This document shows positions 23,357-32,210 of a stretch of DNA of 40,480 nucleotides, one piece after another. Source of the stretch: Blastococcus sp. CT_GayMR20 (GTDB taxonomy: Bacteria > Actinomycetota > Actinomycetes > Mycobacteriales > Geodermatophilaceae); the NCBI RefSeq assembly GCF_004570345.1, contig NZ_SPQM01000029.1, positions 1 to 40,480 on the forward strand, in the 5' to 3' direction. The stretch's first letter is position 1. Every line of letters begins with the position of its first letter. The position numbers and the translations under genes were made by a program. The notes under the pieces were generated by a model that searched no databases, was not told where the DNA came from, and saw nothing but the letters and a program-made list of their open reading frames with translations.

Positions 23357-24175
23357 TCAGGGCCGTTGGGCCAGCTCGACGACCGCGGCGACCACGGCCT
23401 CGCCGTCGAGCAGGACCGCGTCGTTGTGGTCGGCTCCGGGCACCTCGACCAGCCCGTGCAGGCCGGCGGCCGCGGCGGCGACCGCGCGACTCTGCTCCGG
23501 CGGGACGATGGAGTCCCGGCCGCCGTACACGACCGTCGTCGGCACCCGCACGCGGGCGACGTGCTCCGCCACCGGGTACCGCTCGCGGAGCAGGGCCCGC
23601 ACCGGCAGGAAGGGGTAGTGCACCTCCGCGACCGACGCGAGGTCGACGAACGGTGACCGCAGCACCATCCCGGCGGGCGGGTGCTCCGTCGCCAGCTCGG
23701 TGACCACTGCCGCTCCCAGGCTCTCCCCGAAGTAGACGAGGCGATCGGCGGGGACTCCGGCCTCCTCGAGGAGGAAGGTCCGGGCCGCGCGGACGTCCAG
23801 CGCCAATCCGTCCTCGCTCGGATCGCCGGGGTTGCCGGCGTAGCCGCGGTAGTCGAAGAGGAGCACGGCGAGCCCTTCCTCGCCGAGCGACCGGGCCAAC
23901 GGCACGCGCATGCCGCGGTGGCCGCCGTTGCCGTTGGCGACCAGCACTCCGGCGGCGTCAGGGCCCGCGCCCGGCAGGTACCAGGCCGCGAGCCGCAGAC
24001 CGTCCTCGGTCTCGAGCGTGACCTCTCGCGCCCCCGGCAGAACGGCGTCCGCGGTCGCTCGAGGACCGGCGTCGGGCAGGTAGATCAGGCGGCGTTGGAA
24101 CGCCCACAGGAGACCCACGAGGACAGCGAACAGCAGGAGGACGATCCCCGCCGTCCTCAGCACCGTTCGGGTCAT
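23357..24175 (-). CDS. Membrane-anchored alpha/beta hydrolase (mirror copy)
   Basis: Identical to 16306-17124: N-terminal anchor, Ser152/Asp221/His250 triad, and start overlapping the transporter stop. Probably the same genomic gene seen twice. Confidence 0.8.
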   Translation of the reverse strand: MTRTVLRTAGIVLLLFAVLVGLLWAFQRRLIYLPDAGPRATADAVLPGAREVTLETEDGLRLAAWYLPGAGPDAAGVLVANGNGGHRGMRVPLARSLGEEGLAVLLFDYRGYAGNPGDPSEDGLALDVRAARTFLLEEAGVPADRLVYFGESLGAAVVTELATEHPPAGMVLRSPFVDLASVAEVHYPFLPVRALLRERYPVAEHVARVRVPTTVVYGGRDSIVPPEQSRAVAAAAAGLHGLVEVPGADHNDAVLLDGEAVVAAVVELAQRP

Positions 24176-25017
24176 GCGCGCTCGGCAGGCTCCTTGGCCG
24201 GCGCGGCAGTCGTATCCGGCTGGTCCCTGAGGAACAGGTACCAGTAGGACGTCGCCACGAAGACGACCGCCCCGACCAGGTTGCCGGCCCCGGCGAGCAG
24301 CCAGTTCACGAGGGCGTCGTCCCAGCCCACGCCCGGCGCACCGGCCCAGATGCCGGCCGGGATGAAGAACATGTTCGCGACGACGTGGTCGAAGCCCATC
24401 GCCACGAACGCCATCACCGGGAAGAAGACCGCCAGGATCTTCCCCGACACCGTGGTCGCCGCCAGCGACATCCACACCGCCAGGCAGACCAGCCAGTTGC
24501 AGCCGACGCCGCGCAGGAACGTCTCCCACGCGGAGTGGCCGGTCTTGCCCTCGTCGATCGACACCAGGCGCTCGTAGGTGAGCAGGGAGCTGCCTTCCGA
24601 CGCCGCGTCGCCGATCACGTCGGTCTGCACGGCCAGGAAGAAGGCGACGAACAGTGCGCCGACGAGATTGCCCAGCAGGACCAGCGTCAGGTTCTTGGCG
24701 ACGTCGCCGACGTCGATCTTGCCGCGCATGGCGCTCAGGGGTACGAGCATCATGTTGCCCGTCGCGAGGTCGGAACCCGCGATCAGCACGAGCACCAGGC
24801 CGAGGGTGAACGCCGCCCCCATGAAGAGCGTCGGCAACGTCCCCCAGGTGTCCGGGTCCAGCCCCGACGACACCGTGATGGCCACCAGGGCGCCGAACGA
24901 GATGTAGGCGCCGGCGAGGAAGGAGCTGACCAGCACCCGGTCCCAGGTGCGATGGGTCTTCTTCGCCCCGGTCTCGGCGGCGACCTGGGCCATCTCTGCT
25001 GGTTCACGTGCGGACAC
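24172..25017 (-). CDS. Formate/nitrite transporter family channel (mirror copy)
   Basis: Identical to 15464-16309, with the GTG start after GGGGAGG, six membrane segments and the conserved pore His in GFDHVVANMF. Probably the same genomic gene seen twice. Confidence 0.82.
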   Translation of the reverse strand: MSAREPAEMAQVAAETGAKKTHRTWDRVLVSSFLAGAYISFGALVAITVSSGLDPDTWGTLPTLFMGAAFTLGLVLVLIAGSDLATGNMMLVPLSAMRGKIDVGDVAKNLTLVLLGNLVGALFVAFFLAVQTDVIGDAASEGSSLLTYERLVSIDEGKTGHSAWETFLRGVGCNWLVCLAVWMSLAATTVSGKILAVFFPVMAFVAMGFDHVVANMFFIPAGIWAGAPGVGWDDALVNWLLAGAGNLVGAVVFVATSYWYLFLRDQPDTTAAPAKEPAERA

Positions 25018-25090
25018 GGCGTCCTCCCCGGGTCGGACTGACGGTCGAGGGCGGTAGTGCCCGCAAGGCGACCGGTCCACGCCCGGGATT

Positions 25091-25933
25091 TCAGCTCCGG
25101 AGCAGCCGGGCCAGCTCGCCCACGTCGGGCAGGTCCAGGTGCGGGCGCACCTCGGCCGGCAGGTCGGTGTAGGACTCCGCGTGCCCGATGCCGGTGTGCA
25201 CGGCCACGGCGAACGCGCCGCCCGCGTGCGCCATCGGTACCTCGAGCTCGGGGTCGTCGCCGACCACCGCCAGCTCCGCGGACGGCACTCCCAGCCGCCG
25301 TCCCGCTGTCTGCAGCGCGCTCAGCGACGGCTTGCCGACGACGGTCACCTCGCACCCGGTGATGTCGCGGACGACGGCGCTGATCGCCCGCGACGTGCCC
25401 AGCGACCTCCCCTCCGCGGTCGCGAAGAACAGCGACTGCGAGGCGCTGTAGAACTGCGCCCCGTCGAGGACCGCGAACACCGCGGCCTCCAGTGCCTCGA
25501 AGGTCAGCTCCTGCCGGTACCAGCCGGCCATCACCGCGTCGCACCGGACGCCGCGGACCGGCGGCAGCGTCTCGATGCCCGCCGCCTCGAGGGGCTCGGT
25601 GATCCCCCTGCCGCCCAGGACCATCACCCGCCGGTGACCGCGCTCGAGGAAGACGTCCACCGCGCTGGACGCCGGCGTCAGCGCGTCGTCGGTGAGGACC
25701 GGCAGGCCCAGCTGCTGCAGGGCGTCCGCGCACTGTGCCGGCGTCTTCACCGTGCCGTTGGTGAAGACGCAGAACGCGATCGAGCGCTCGTGCAGCGTCT
25801 GCACGAGGTCCAGCGCACCCGGCAGCGGTCTCAGCCCCTGGTTGTTGCGATCGCCCAGCACCAGCGTCCCGTCCATGTCGAGGACGAATCCGCGCACTCG
25901 ATGCAGCCGGTCGACGACGGCGGGGTCAGGCAA
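25091..25933 (-). CDS. NagD-type HAD-IIA phosphatase (mirror copy)
   Basis: Identical to 14548-15390, with the TTG start inside the carboxyltransferase gene and the HAD motifs around Asp19 and Asp21. Last gene of the mirrored carboxylase operon. Confidence 0.8.
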   Translation of the reverse strand: MPDPAVVDRLHRVRGFVLDMDGTLVLGDRNNQGLRPLPGALDLVQTLHERSIAFCVFTNGTVKTPAQCADALQQLGLPVLTDDALTPASSAVDVFLERGHRRVMVLGGRGITEPLEAAGIETLPPVRGVRCDAVMAGWYRQELTFEALEAAVFAVLDGAQFYSASQSLFFATAEGRSLGTSRAISAVVRDITGCEVTVVGKPSLSALQTAGRRLGVPSAELAVVGDDPELEVPMAHAGGAFAVAVHTGIGHAESYTDLPAEVRPHLDLPDVGELARLLRS

Positions 25934-27404
25934 CGGAGGTCCCTTCGGCGGCGCGGCGGACGGTGATCCTCAGATCCGCCTTGGTGACGGCGAGGTCGTG
26001 CACGGAGCGCCGGGAGCCCAGCTCCCCGAGCAGCGTCAGCACGGGGGCGAGCGCAGGGTTGAAGTGCCGCGGCGCGGGACCGGCAGCCAGCATGGCGTCG
26101 ACCTGCTCCTCCGGCATGTGCGCCCGCAACAGCAGTTCCTCGTCGCTGATCCCCCTCGGGAACCGCGTGCGCAGCTCGGCCGGCGACGGCGGAGGCGGTT
26201 CGGCGGCCAGTTCCCGCGCCCGCGGCCGGTCGAGGATGCGGTCCTTCACGGTCGGGTCGATCGGGGCGGTGGGGCGGCCGAAGCTGCCCAGGACGTACCG
26301 GATGACCTGGTCGGGCACGGTGGCGTACCGCTCGCCGATCACGTTGAACAGCGCCTGCGAGACCACCATCTGCGGGAACGGCGTGACCATGATCGGGTGG
26401 CCCATCTCCGCCCGGACGACGCCGACCTCCTCGACCAGCGCGTCGAACCGGTGCTCCATCCCGATCTCCTGCAGCTGCCGGCGGGTGGTCGTCATGACCC
26501 CGCCGGCGATCTGGTGGTGCAGGAAGGCGGCGTCGAAGTCCTGCGGCCGGCCCACCGGCAGCTCGTCGGCCGCTGCCAGCCCGTCGAAGAAGTCGCAGAC
26601 CAGGCCCAGTGCGCGGTCGTCGACGTCGACGCGGTGCCCCATCTCCCGCAGGTTGGCCACCGTCCGCCGCGCCTCCGGCAGCGACGAGCCGTTCCCCAGG
26701 GCACCGCTGCCGACCTGCACGACCTCGACGCCCAGTTCGGGTGCGATGCAGTAGGTGAGGGGCGAGAGCCCGATGGTCGCGTGCGAGTGGAGCTCCAGGG
26801 GCTTCCCGCCCAGCTGCGCGACGATGGCCGGCAGCAGCGTCCGGGCCCGCTCGGCGGTGAGGATGCCCGCGGGGTCCTTCACGTAGGCCCGGTCGAAGTG
26901 CGGCCACTCCGCCATCTGCCGGGCGAGGTCGGCGTAGAACGGGTCGTCGTGCACCACGCTGATCGTGAAGGTCATCGCGCCGATGACCTCCTCGACGCCG
27001 GCCTGCTTCAGCCGCCGGGCGGTCTCGCGGGCGGCGTCCATGTCGTGCATGGGGTCCAGGACGACGACGCGGTCGATGCCGTTGTCGACCAGCCGGTCGT
27101 AGACCAGCTGCATCGTGTCCGGGTGGGAGTTCTGCCAGCTGATGAACCGGAAGCCGGTGCCGATGAACTGCAGCTTCGTCGTCGGCATCACGGCCCGGGT
27201 CAGCCGCAGCCGTTCCCACGGGTCCTCGCGGTGGTTCCGGACGGCGACGCCCATCGCGGTGCTCGAGCTGTAGTCCAGCGCGCGGAAGCCGACGCGCTCC
27301 AGCAGCGGGGCGACCTGCGCGACGTGCGCCGTCCGCAGGCCGGTGGCACCCCACAGGCTCTGGTTGCCGTCGCGCAGCGAGACGTCGACCAGTCCGACGT
27401 CCAT
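25926..27404 (-). CDS. Pyruvate-carboxylase-type carboxyltransferase (mirror copy)
   Basis: Identical to 13077-14555. The retained metal ligands and altered RDGNQS, KDPAG and HSHAT motifs are the same, so these changes are not sequencing errors unique to one arm, although both arms may derive from the same molecule. Confidence 0.8.
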   Translation of the reverse strand: MDVGLVDVSLRDGNQSLWGATGLRTAHVAQVAPLLERVGFRALDYSSSTAMGVAVRNHREDPWERLRLTRAVMPTTKLQFIGTGFRFISWQNSHPDTMQLVYDRLVDNGIDRVVVLDPMHDMDAARETARRLKQAGVEEVIGAMTFTISVVHDDPFYADLARQMAEWPHFDRAYVKDPAGILTAERARTLLPAIVAQLGGKPLELHSHATIGLSPLTYCIAPELGVEVVQVGSGALGNGSSLPEARRTVANLREMGHRVDVDDRALGLVCDFFDGLAAADELPVGRPQDFDAAFLHHQIAGGVMTTTRRQLQEIGMEHRFDALVEEVGVVRAEMGHPIMVTPFPQMVVSQALFNVIGERYATVPDQVIRYVLGSFGRPTAPIDPTVKDRILDRPRARELAAEPPPPSPAELRTRFPRGISDEELLLRAHMPEEQVDAMLAAGPAPRHFNPALAPVLTLLGELGSRRSVHDLAVTKADLRITVRRAAEGTSVA

Positions 27405-28777
27405 CAGGAGACCCCCACGAGACGGCCCTCGAGGAACCGCTCGAAGAACGCGGTGTCCACTCCCCCGGCGGCGAACTCCGGATCGGCCAGCAGCGCCTGG
27501 TGCACCGGCACGGTCGTCGTCACCCCGTCGATGCGCAGCAGCTCGAGAGCGGCGCGGGCGCGGGCCAGGGCGTCGTCCCGGTCGCGGCCGTGCACGATCA
27601 GCTTCGCCAGCAGCGAGTCGTAGTAGGGCGGGACGACGGAGCCGCCCTGCACGTGGGTGTCCACGCGCAGGCCCTCGCCCACCGGCAGGACGACGCGGTC
27701 GATCCGGCCCGGGGACGGCCGGAAGCCGTGCGCCCAGTCCTCGGCGTTGATCCGGCACTCCACCGCGTGCCCCGTGAGGACGACGTGCTCCTGCCGTATC
27801 CGCAGCGGCAGCCCCTCGGCGACGGCGAGCTGCTCGGCCACCAGGTCGAGGCCGGTGACCAGCTCGGTGACCGGGTGCTCGACCTGGATGCGGGCGTTCA
27901 TCTCCAGGAAGTAGAAGGTGCCCCGCTCGCGGTCGACCAGCAGTTCGACGGTGCCCAGCCCGCGGTAGTGCAGGTGCTCCGCGAGGGCGAGGGCCGCGGC
28001 GGCCATGTCGGCACGCAGCGGGTCGGGCAGCAGCGGCGCCGGCGCCTCCTCGAACAGCTTCTGGTACCGGCGCTGGACGGAGCAGTCGCGGTCCCCGAGC
28101 GCGACTGCCTGCGAGCCGTCGCCCAGCACCTGCACCTCGACATGTCGACCTGACGACACGAAGCGCTCCAGGTAGACCCGGGGGTCGCCGAACGCGGCGG
28201 CGGCCTCGGAGACGGCCAGGTCGAGGGTGTGGGCGAGGTCGTCGGGCCCGTGCACCAGCTTCATGCCGCGGCCGCCACCGCCGCCGACGGCCTTCACCAG
28301 CAGTGGATACCCGACCTCGCCCGCCACCGCCCGCGCCTGCGCGAGGTCCGCCGCCTCGCCGCCGGGGACGACGGGCAGCCCGGCGGCCAGGGCGTGCGAC
28401 CGGGCGGTCAGCTTGTCCCCCACCGCCTCCAGCGACTCCGGCGACGGGCCCACGAAGACGATCCCCGCCGCGGCGCACGCGCGCGCCAGCGACGGGTTCT
28501 CCGAGAGGAAGCCGTACCCGGGGTGCACGGCGTCGGCGTCCACGGCCTGCGCCGCCCGCACGACGGCGGCCGGATCGAGGTAGCTCTGCGCCGCGGCGGC
28601 CGGGCCGAGCCGGACGACCCGGTCGGCCAGTCGCGCGGGCAGCGAGTCGAGGTCGGCGTCGGAGGCGGCCAGCACCGACTCGACACCCAGCCGCGTGCAC
28701 GTGCGGATGATCCGGGCGGCGATCTCGCCCCGGTTGGCGATCAGCAGCCGCCGGATGCGCCGCACCCTGCTAGCCAC
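27404..28777 (-). CDS. Biotin carboxylase subunit (mirror copy)
   Basis: Identical to 11704-13077, with ATP-grasp glycine loop and NARIQVEHPVTE motif. The start overlaps the carrier gene and the stop overlaps the carboxyltransferase start. Confidence 0.87.
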   Translation of the reverse strand: MASRVRRIRRLLIANRGEIAARIIRTCTRLGVESVLAASDADLDSLPARLADRVVRLGPAAAAQSYLDPAAVVRAAQAVDADAVHPGYGFLSENPSLARACAAAGIVFVGPSPESLEAVGDKLTARSHALAAGLPVVPGGEAADLAQARAVAGEVGYPLLVKAVGGGGGRGMKLVHGPDDLAHTLDLAVSEAAAAFGDPRVYLERFVSSGRHVEVQVLGDGSQAVALGDRDCSVQRRYQKLFEEAPAPLLPDPLRADMAAAALALAEHLHYRGLGTVELLVDRERGTFYFLEMNARIQVEHPVTELVTGLDLVAEQLAVAEGLPLRIRQEHVVLTGHAVECRINAEDWAHGFRPSPGRIDRVVLPVGEGLRVDTHVQGGSVVPPYYDSLLAKLIVHGRDRDDALARARAALELLRIDGVTTTVPVHQALLADPEFAAGGVDTAFFERFLEGRLVGVS

Positions 28778-29258
28778 CCGCCCCACCACCCCCGACCGGC
28801 TCCACGACCAGCAGCACCGCATCGGCCTCGGCGAACTCGCCGTTGCCGAGGCGGAACTCCACCACGGTGCCCCGGACGCCTGCGTGCACGGGCGTCATCA
28901 TCTTCATGGTCTCGACGATCCCGACGACGGTCTCGGCGTCCACCCGGTCCCCGACGTCCACGAACGGCGGAGCACCGGGCTGCGGCGCCCGGTAGAACGT
29001 GCCGAGCAGGGGCGGGTGCACCGCGACGAGCCCCTCGCCGACCTCGGCGACCGCAGCAGGAGCCTCCCCGGCCACCGCAGGCGCCGCCGCCTGCTCCACG
29101 TGCGGCGCCCGCCGCACCTGCTGCTCGGCGGTCCATCCGGCGGCGCCCTCCCGGCGGACGGTGAGGGTCAGGTCCGCGAGCTCCAGGTGCAGCTCGGCCA
29201 GGCCGCTGGAGTCGAGGACCCGCAGGACGTCGCGGACGTCGTCGGGGGTCAGCTCCAT
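28770..29258 (-). CDS. Biotin carboxyl carrier protein (mirror copy)
   Basis: Identical to 11223-11711, with biotin acceptor Lys119 in ETMKMM. Confidence 0.83.
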   Translation of the reverse strand: MELTPDDVRDVLRVLDSSGLAELHLELADLTLTVRREGAAGWTAEQQVRRAPHVEQAAAPAVAGEAPAAVAEVGEGLVAVHPPLLGTFYRAPQPGAPPFVDVGDRVDAETVVGIVETMKMMTPVHAGVRGTVVEFRLGNGEFAEADAVLLVVEPVGGGGAGG

Positions 29259-29263
29259 CCCGC

Positions 29264-30376
29264 TCAGCTCCCGGAGACGCCCGGGCGCTTGCCACCCAGC
29301 AGGTTGAACACGTGGTCGAACGGGCGCGCGGCCGGGGCGGCCGTGCGGGCCTTGTCCCTGTCGGCTGCCTCCTTCTCCCCCCAGACCGTCTCCGGCCGGC
29401 TCTGCAGCAGGAAGACGTTCTCGCCGGCCGGTGCGGTCTCCGCAACCGCCCACTCGATGTCCTGCGGGCAGCCGTAGTGCGACTCGACCTGCCGGGCGAC
29501 CGCGACGAGCTCGGCGATCTCCTCGTCGGAAATCGAGGGCTGGTCCCGCAACTCCCCCGGCACGTCCGTCTCCACCACGCCGTGGCCGGACGGGTCCGGC
29601 CGGTGCCAGCGGGTCTTCGTCGCCACGGTCCGCTTGATCTCGCCGGTCACCTTGCTGACCACGAACGAGTCCGGCGTGACGTCGCCGCTGACGACGGCCG
29701 AGCCCAGGCCCCAGCTGGCGTCGATCGCGACCACGGACTTGTCACCGCTCGACGGGCTGCGGGTGAACATGACCCCCGAGCTGCGGGCGCCCACCATCCG
29801 CTGGACGACGACGGCCATCCCGAGATCGGTCTCCGGGATGCCGCGACGCAGCCGGTAGGTCACCGACTCGACGCTGTAGAGGCTCGCCCAGCACCGGCGC
29901 ACGTGCTCCAGCACCGAGTCGGCGCCGCGCACCCACAGGTAGGTGTCCTGGAGCCCGGCGAAGCTGGCCTCCGCGCTGTCCTCGCTGGTGGCGCTCGAGC
30001 GGACGGCGACCGGCAGGGTGCGGTCGCCGCACTCGTCGCACAGCGCGGCATACGCCGCCGCGACGGCCTCCGCGACCTCGTCCGGCGGCGGCGCGGACTC
30101 CAGGACCGCCCGGATCTCCGCCGTCGCGGCGGCCAGCCCGTCGGCGTCCGCCGGATCGAGCGCGGCCACCCGGGCCGGGATCGGCTCGCCGTCGACGGTC
30201 AGGTGCTCGACGGTCTGCCGGAAGGCCGCCGTCGTCACCGCGAAGCCCGTCGGCACGCGGATGCCGGCGCGCATGAGCTCGCCGAGGCTGGCTCCCTTCC
30301 CGCCGACGGTCGCGACGTCGCCCAGGCCGACGTCGCGGAAGTGCAGGACCGAGCGGGTGGCCATGAGCGTTCCCAT
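29264..30376 (-). CDS. PpsB-like ATP-grasp subunit (mirror copy)
   Basis: Identical to 10105-11217: a PEP-synthase-type nucleotide-binding domain without a phosphohistidine domain, overlapping the PpsA-like gene by one base. Confidence 0.8.
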   Translation of the reverse strand: MGTLMATRSVLHFRDVGLGDVATVGGKGASLGELMRAGIRVPTGFAVTTAAFRQTVEHLTVDGEPIPARVAALDPADADGLAAATAEIRAVLESAPPPDEVAEAVAAAYAALCDECGDRTLPVAVRSSATSEDSAEASFAGLQDTYLWVRGADSVLEHVRRCWASLYSVESVTYRLRRGIPETDLGMAVVVQRMVGARSSGVMFTRSPSSGDKSVVAIDASWGLGSAVVSGDVTPDSFVVSKVTGEIKRTVATKTRWHRPDPSGHGVVETDVPGELRDQPSISDEEIAELVAVARQVESHYGCPQDIEWAVAETAPAGENVFLLQSRPETVWGEKEAADRDKARTAAPAARPFDHVFNLLGGKRPGVSGS

Positions 30377-32184
30377 CAGCTCAGCACGGTGACGACGCCG
30401 CGGTCGCCGTCGACACGGACCCGGTCACCGGTCTTGATCCGGGCGGTGGCCATGCCGGTGCCGACGACGGCCGGCATGCCGTACTCGCGGGCCACGATCG
30501 CCGCGTGCGACATGGTTCCGCCGATGTCGGAGACGGCCGCGGCGATCTTGCCGAACACCGGCCCCCAGCTGGGCGCGGTGACCGGGCAGACCAGGACCTC
30601 GCCCTCGCGGATCTGGCCGATGTCGTTGACGTTGAGCAGCACCCGCGCCACACCCTCGACCACCCCGGGGGAGGCCGCGTAGCCGCGCACGGTGGACTCG
30701 TCGTCGTCCTCACCGCCGAGCCACGTCTCGATCGTCTCCTGCGTGATGCCCCAGAGCATCTTCACCGCGGGGTCGTTGAGGGCCTCGGGGACCGCGCCCA
30801 GCGCGGGCGGCGGCGACCAGCCCGACAGCGCCTCCACGATCCGCTTGCGCTCGGCGACGATCGGCTGCCAGTGCCGGGCGCCGAGCTCGGTGCCACCAGA
30901 GGCCCAGGCCAGCATCACGTCGGCGAGTGCGTCCTCGACCTCCACGTGTCGCAGGTGGAAGACGTCGTCGGCCTCGAGCAGGACGCCGCGCTCGGCCAGC
31001 AGCGCCCCGAACGCGCGGATCTTCTGGAAGAACCGGGTGGTGAACCAGTGCTCGCAGTAGAACTTGTGCGACTCGATGTAGGGGAAGACCATCCGGCAGA
31101 CGCCGAGCATCTGGTCGAACGCGGCCCGCTCGTCCTCGGTGTCGAGCAGCCCCCGGTACTCGGTGGCGATGCGGTCGCGCTCCTCGGCCAGCCGTTCGGT
31201 CGGGCGGGTGAGGTCCTCGCCGGCCGCGATCTGCTCGACGTAGCGCGGCAGCGCCGCGAAGGGCACGGTCAGGTCGTCGGCCCAGGACAGGTGGTGGTGG
31301 TAGAAGCCGTCGCCGACCGAGACGTTGAACCACGGGTCCTTGGCCGCCTCGAGCGCGGCCAGCCAGCGGGCGCCGGCGGCACCGCGCTCGCCGAGCGAGG
31401 AGAGCACCTTGGTCGGGTCGGCGCCCTCGACGAACAGGTCGGCGAGGTCGAGCTCGACGGCCAGCGCCGCGAGCTTCTTCAACTCGTCGTCCGGCCGGTA
31501 CATGGTCACGTCCATGCCGGCGACCATCCGGGCCACCATCTGGTCGCCCATCTCCGGGAAGGCCTGCTTGCAGAACTCGAAGAAGACGACGTACGCGCCG
31601 TAGCCGAGCATCAGGAGCTCGGTGTGGTGGTGCCACATCTTCGAGTAGAGGTCGATGCAGCGGTGGAAGTTCTCGCGGACGTAGTGGTTGGAGGCGATCC
31701 CGCGCCCGCCGGTGACCACCTCGAGGGGATCGAGCTCACCGAGCTCGGGCACCTCGACGGCCTCGATGTCGGCGATGAGCGCCTCGATGCGCTGCTGCCA
31801 CTCGCCGTAGATCCGGTCCCAGTTCCCGTAGTAGTGACCGGCCCGCTCCTGGAAGGCCGCGAACCGCTTCCCCTGCTCCGCCTCGTCGAGCACCGGGTTG
31901 GCGGTGATGTAGACCCGCCCGTTGAGGATGCGGTACTCGATGCCCATGGTCGTCGGGAACGAGAACAGCCGCGCGGTGTTGGCGCCGATCGCGGTGTAGG
32001 GGATCTCGGAGGTGACGCCGTCGAAGGCCGGGATGACCTCCGGGAAGTGCATCGAGTTGTAGAACCAGAAGCGCTGGTCGTCCTCGGGCTGGAAGCGGGA
32101 GAAGTACGGGTACATCGCCTCCCAGTCCTCGGCGCCGGGGACGGGCTCGATCTGGGACGGCAGGGGGAACGAGCGGTCGGTCAT
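30376..32184 (-). CDS. PpsA-like phosphohistidine subunit (mirror copy)
   Basis: Identical to 8297-10105, with His560 in GGTMSHAAIV and a GAGGAG ribosome binding site before the ATG. Confidence 0.77.
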   Translation of the reverse strand: MTDRSFPLPSQIEPVPGAEDWEAMYPYFSRFQPEDDQRFWFYNSMHFPEVIPAFDGVTSEIPYTAIGANTARLFSFPTTMGIEYRILNGRVYITANPVLDEAEQGKRFAAFQERAGHYYGNWDRIYGEWQQRIEALIADIEAVEVPELGELDPLEVVTGGRGIASNHYVRENFHRCIDLYSKMWHHHTELLMLGYGAYVVFFEFCKQAFPEMGDQMVARMVAGMDVTMYRPDDELKKLAALAVELDLADLFVEGADPTKVLSSLGERGAAGARWLAALEAAKDPWFNVSVGDGFYHHHLSWADDLTVPFAALPRYVEQIAAGEDLTRPTERLAEERDRIATEYRGLLDTEDERAAFDQMLGVCRMVFPYIESHKFYCEHWFTTRFFQKIRAFGALLAERGVLLEADDVFHLRHVEVEDALADVMLAWASGGTELGARHWQPIVAERKRIVEALSGWSPPPALGAVPEALNDPAVKMLWGITQETIETWLGGEDDDESTVRGYAASPGVVEGVARVLLNVNDIGQIREGEVLVCPVTAPSWGPVFGKIAAAVSDIGGTMSHAAIVAREYGMPAVVGTGMATARIKTGDRVRVDGDRGVVTVLS

Positions 32185-32210
32185 GGTTCTCCTCGACGGT
32201 GAGGTGGAGC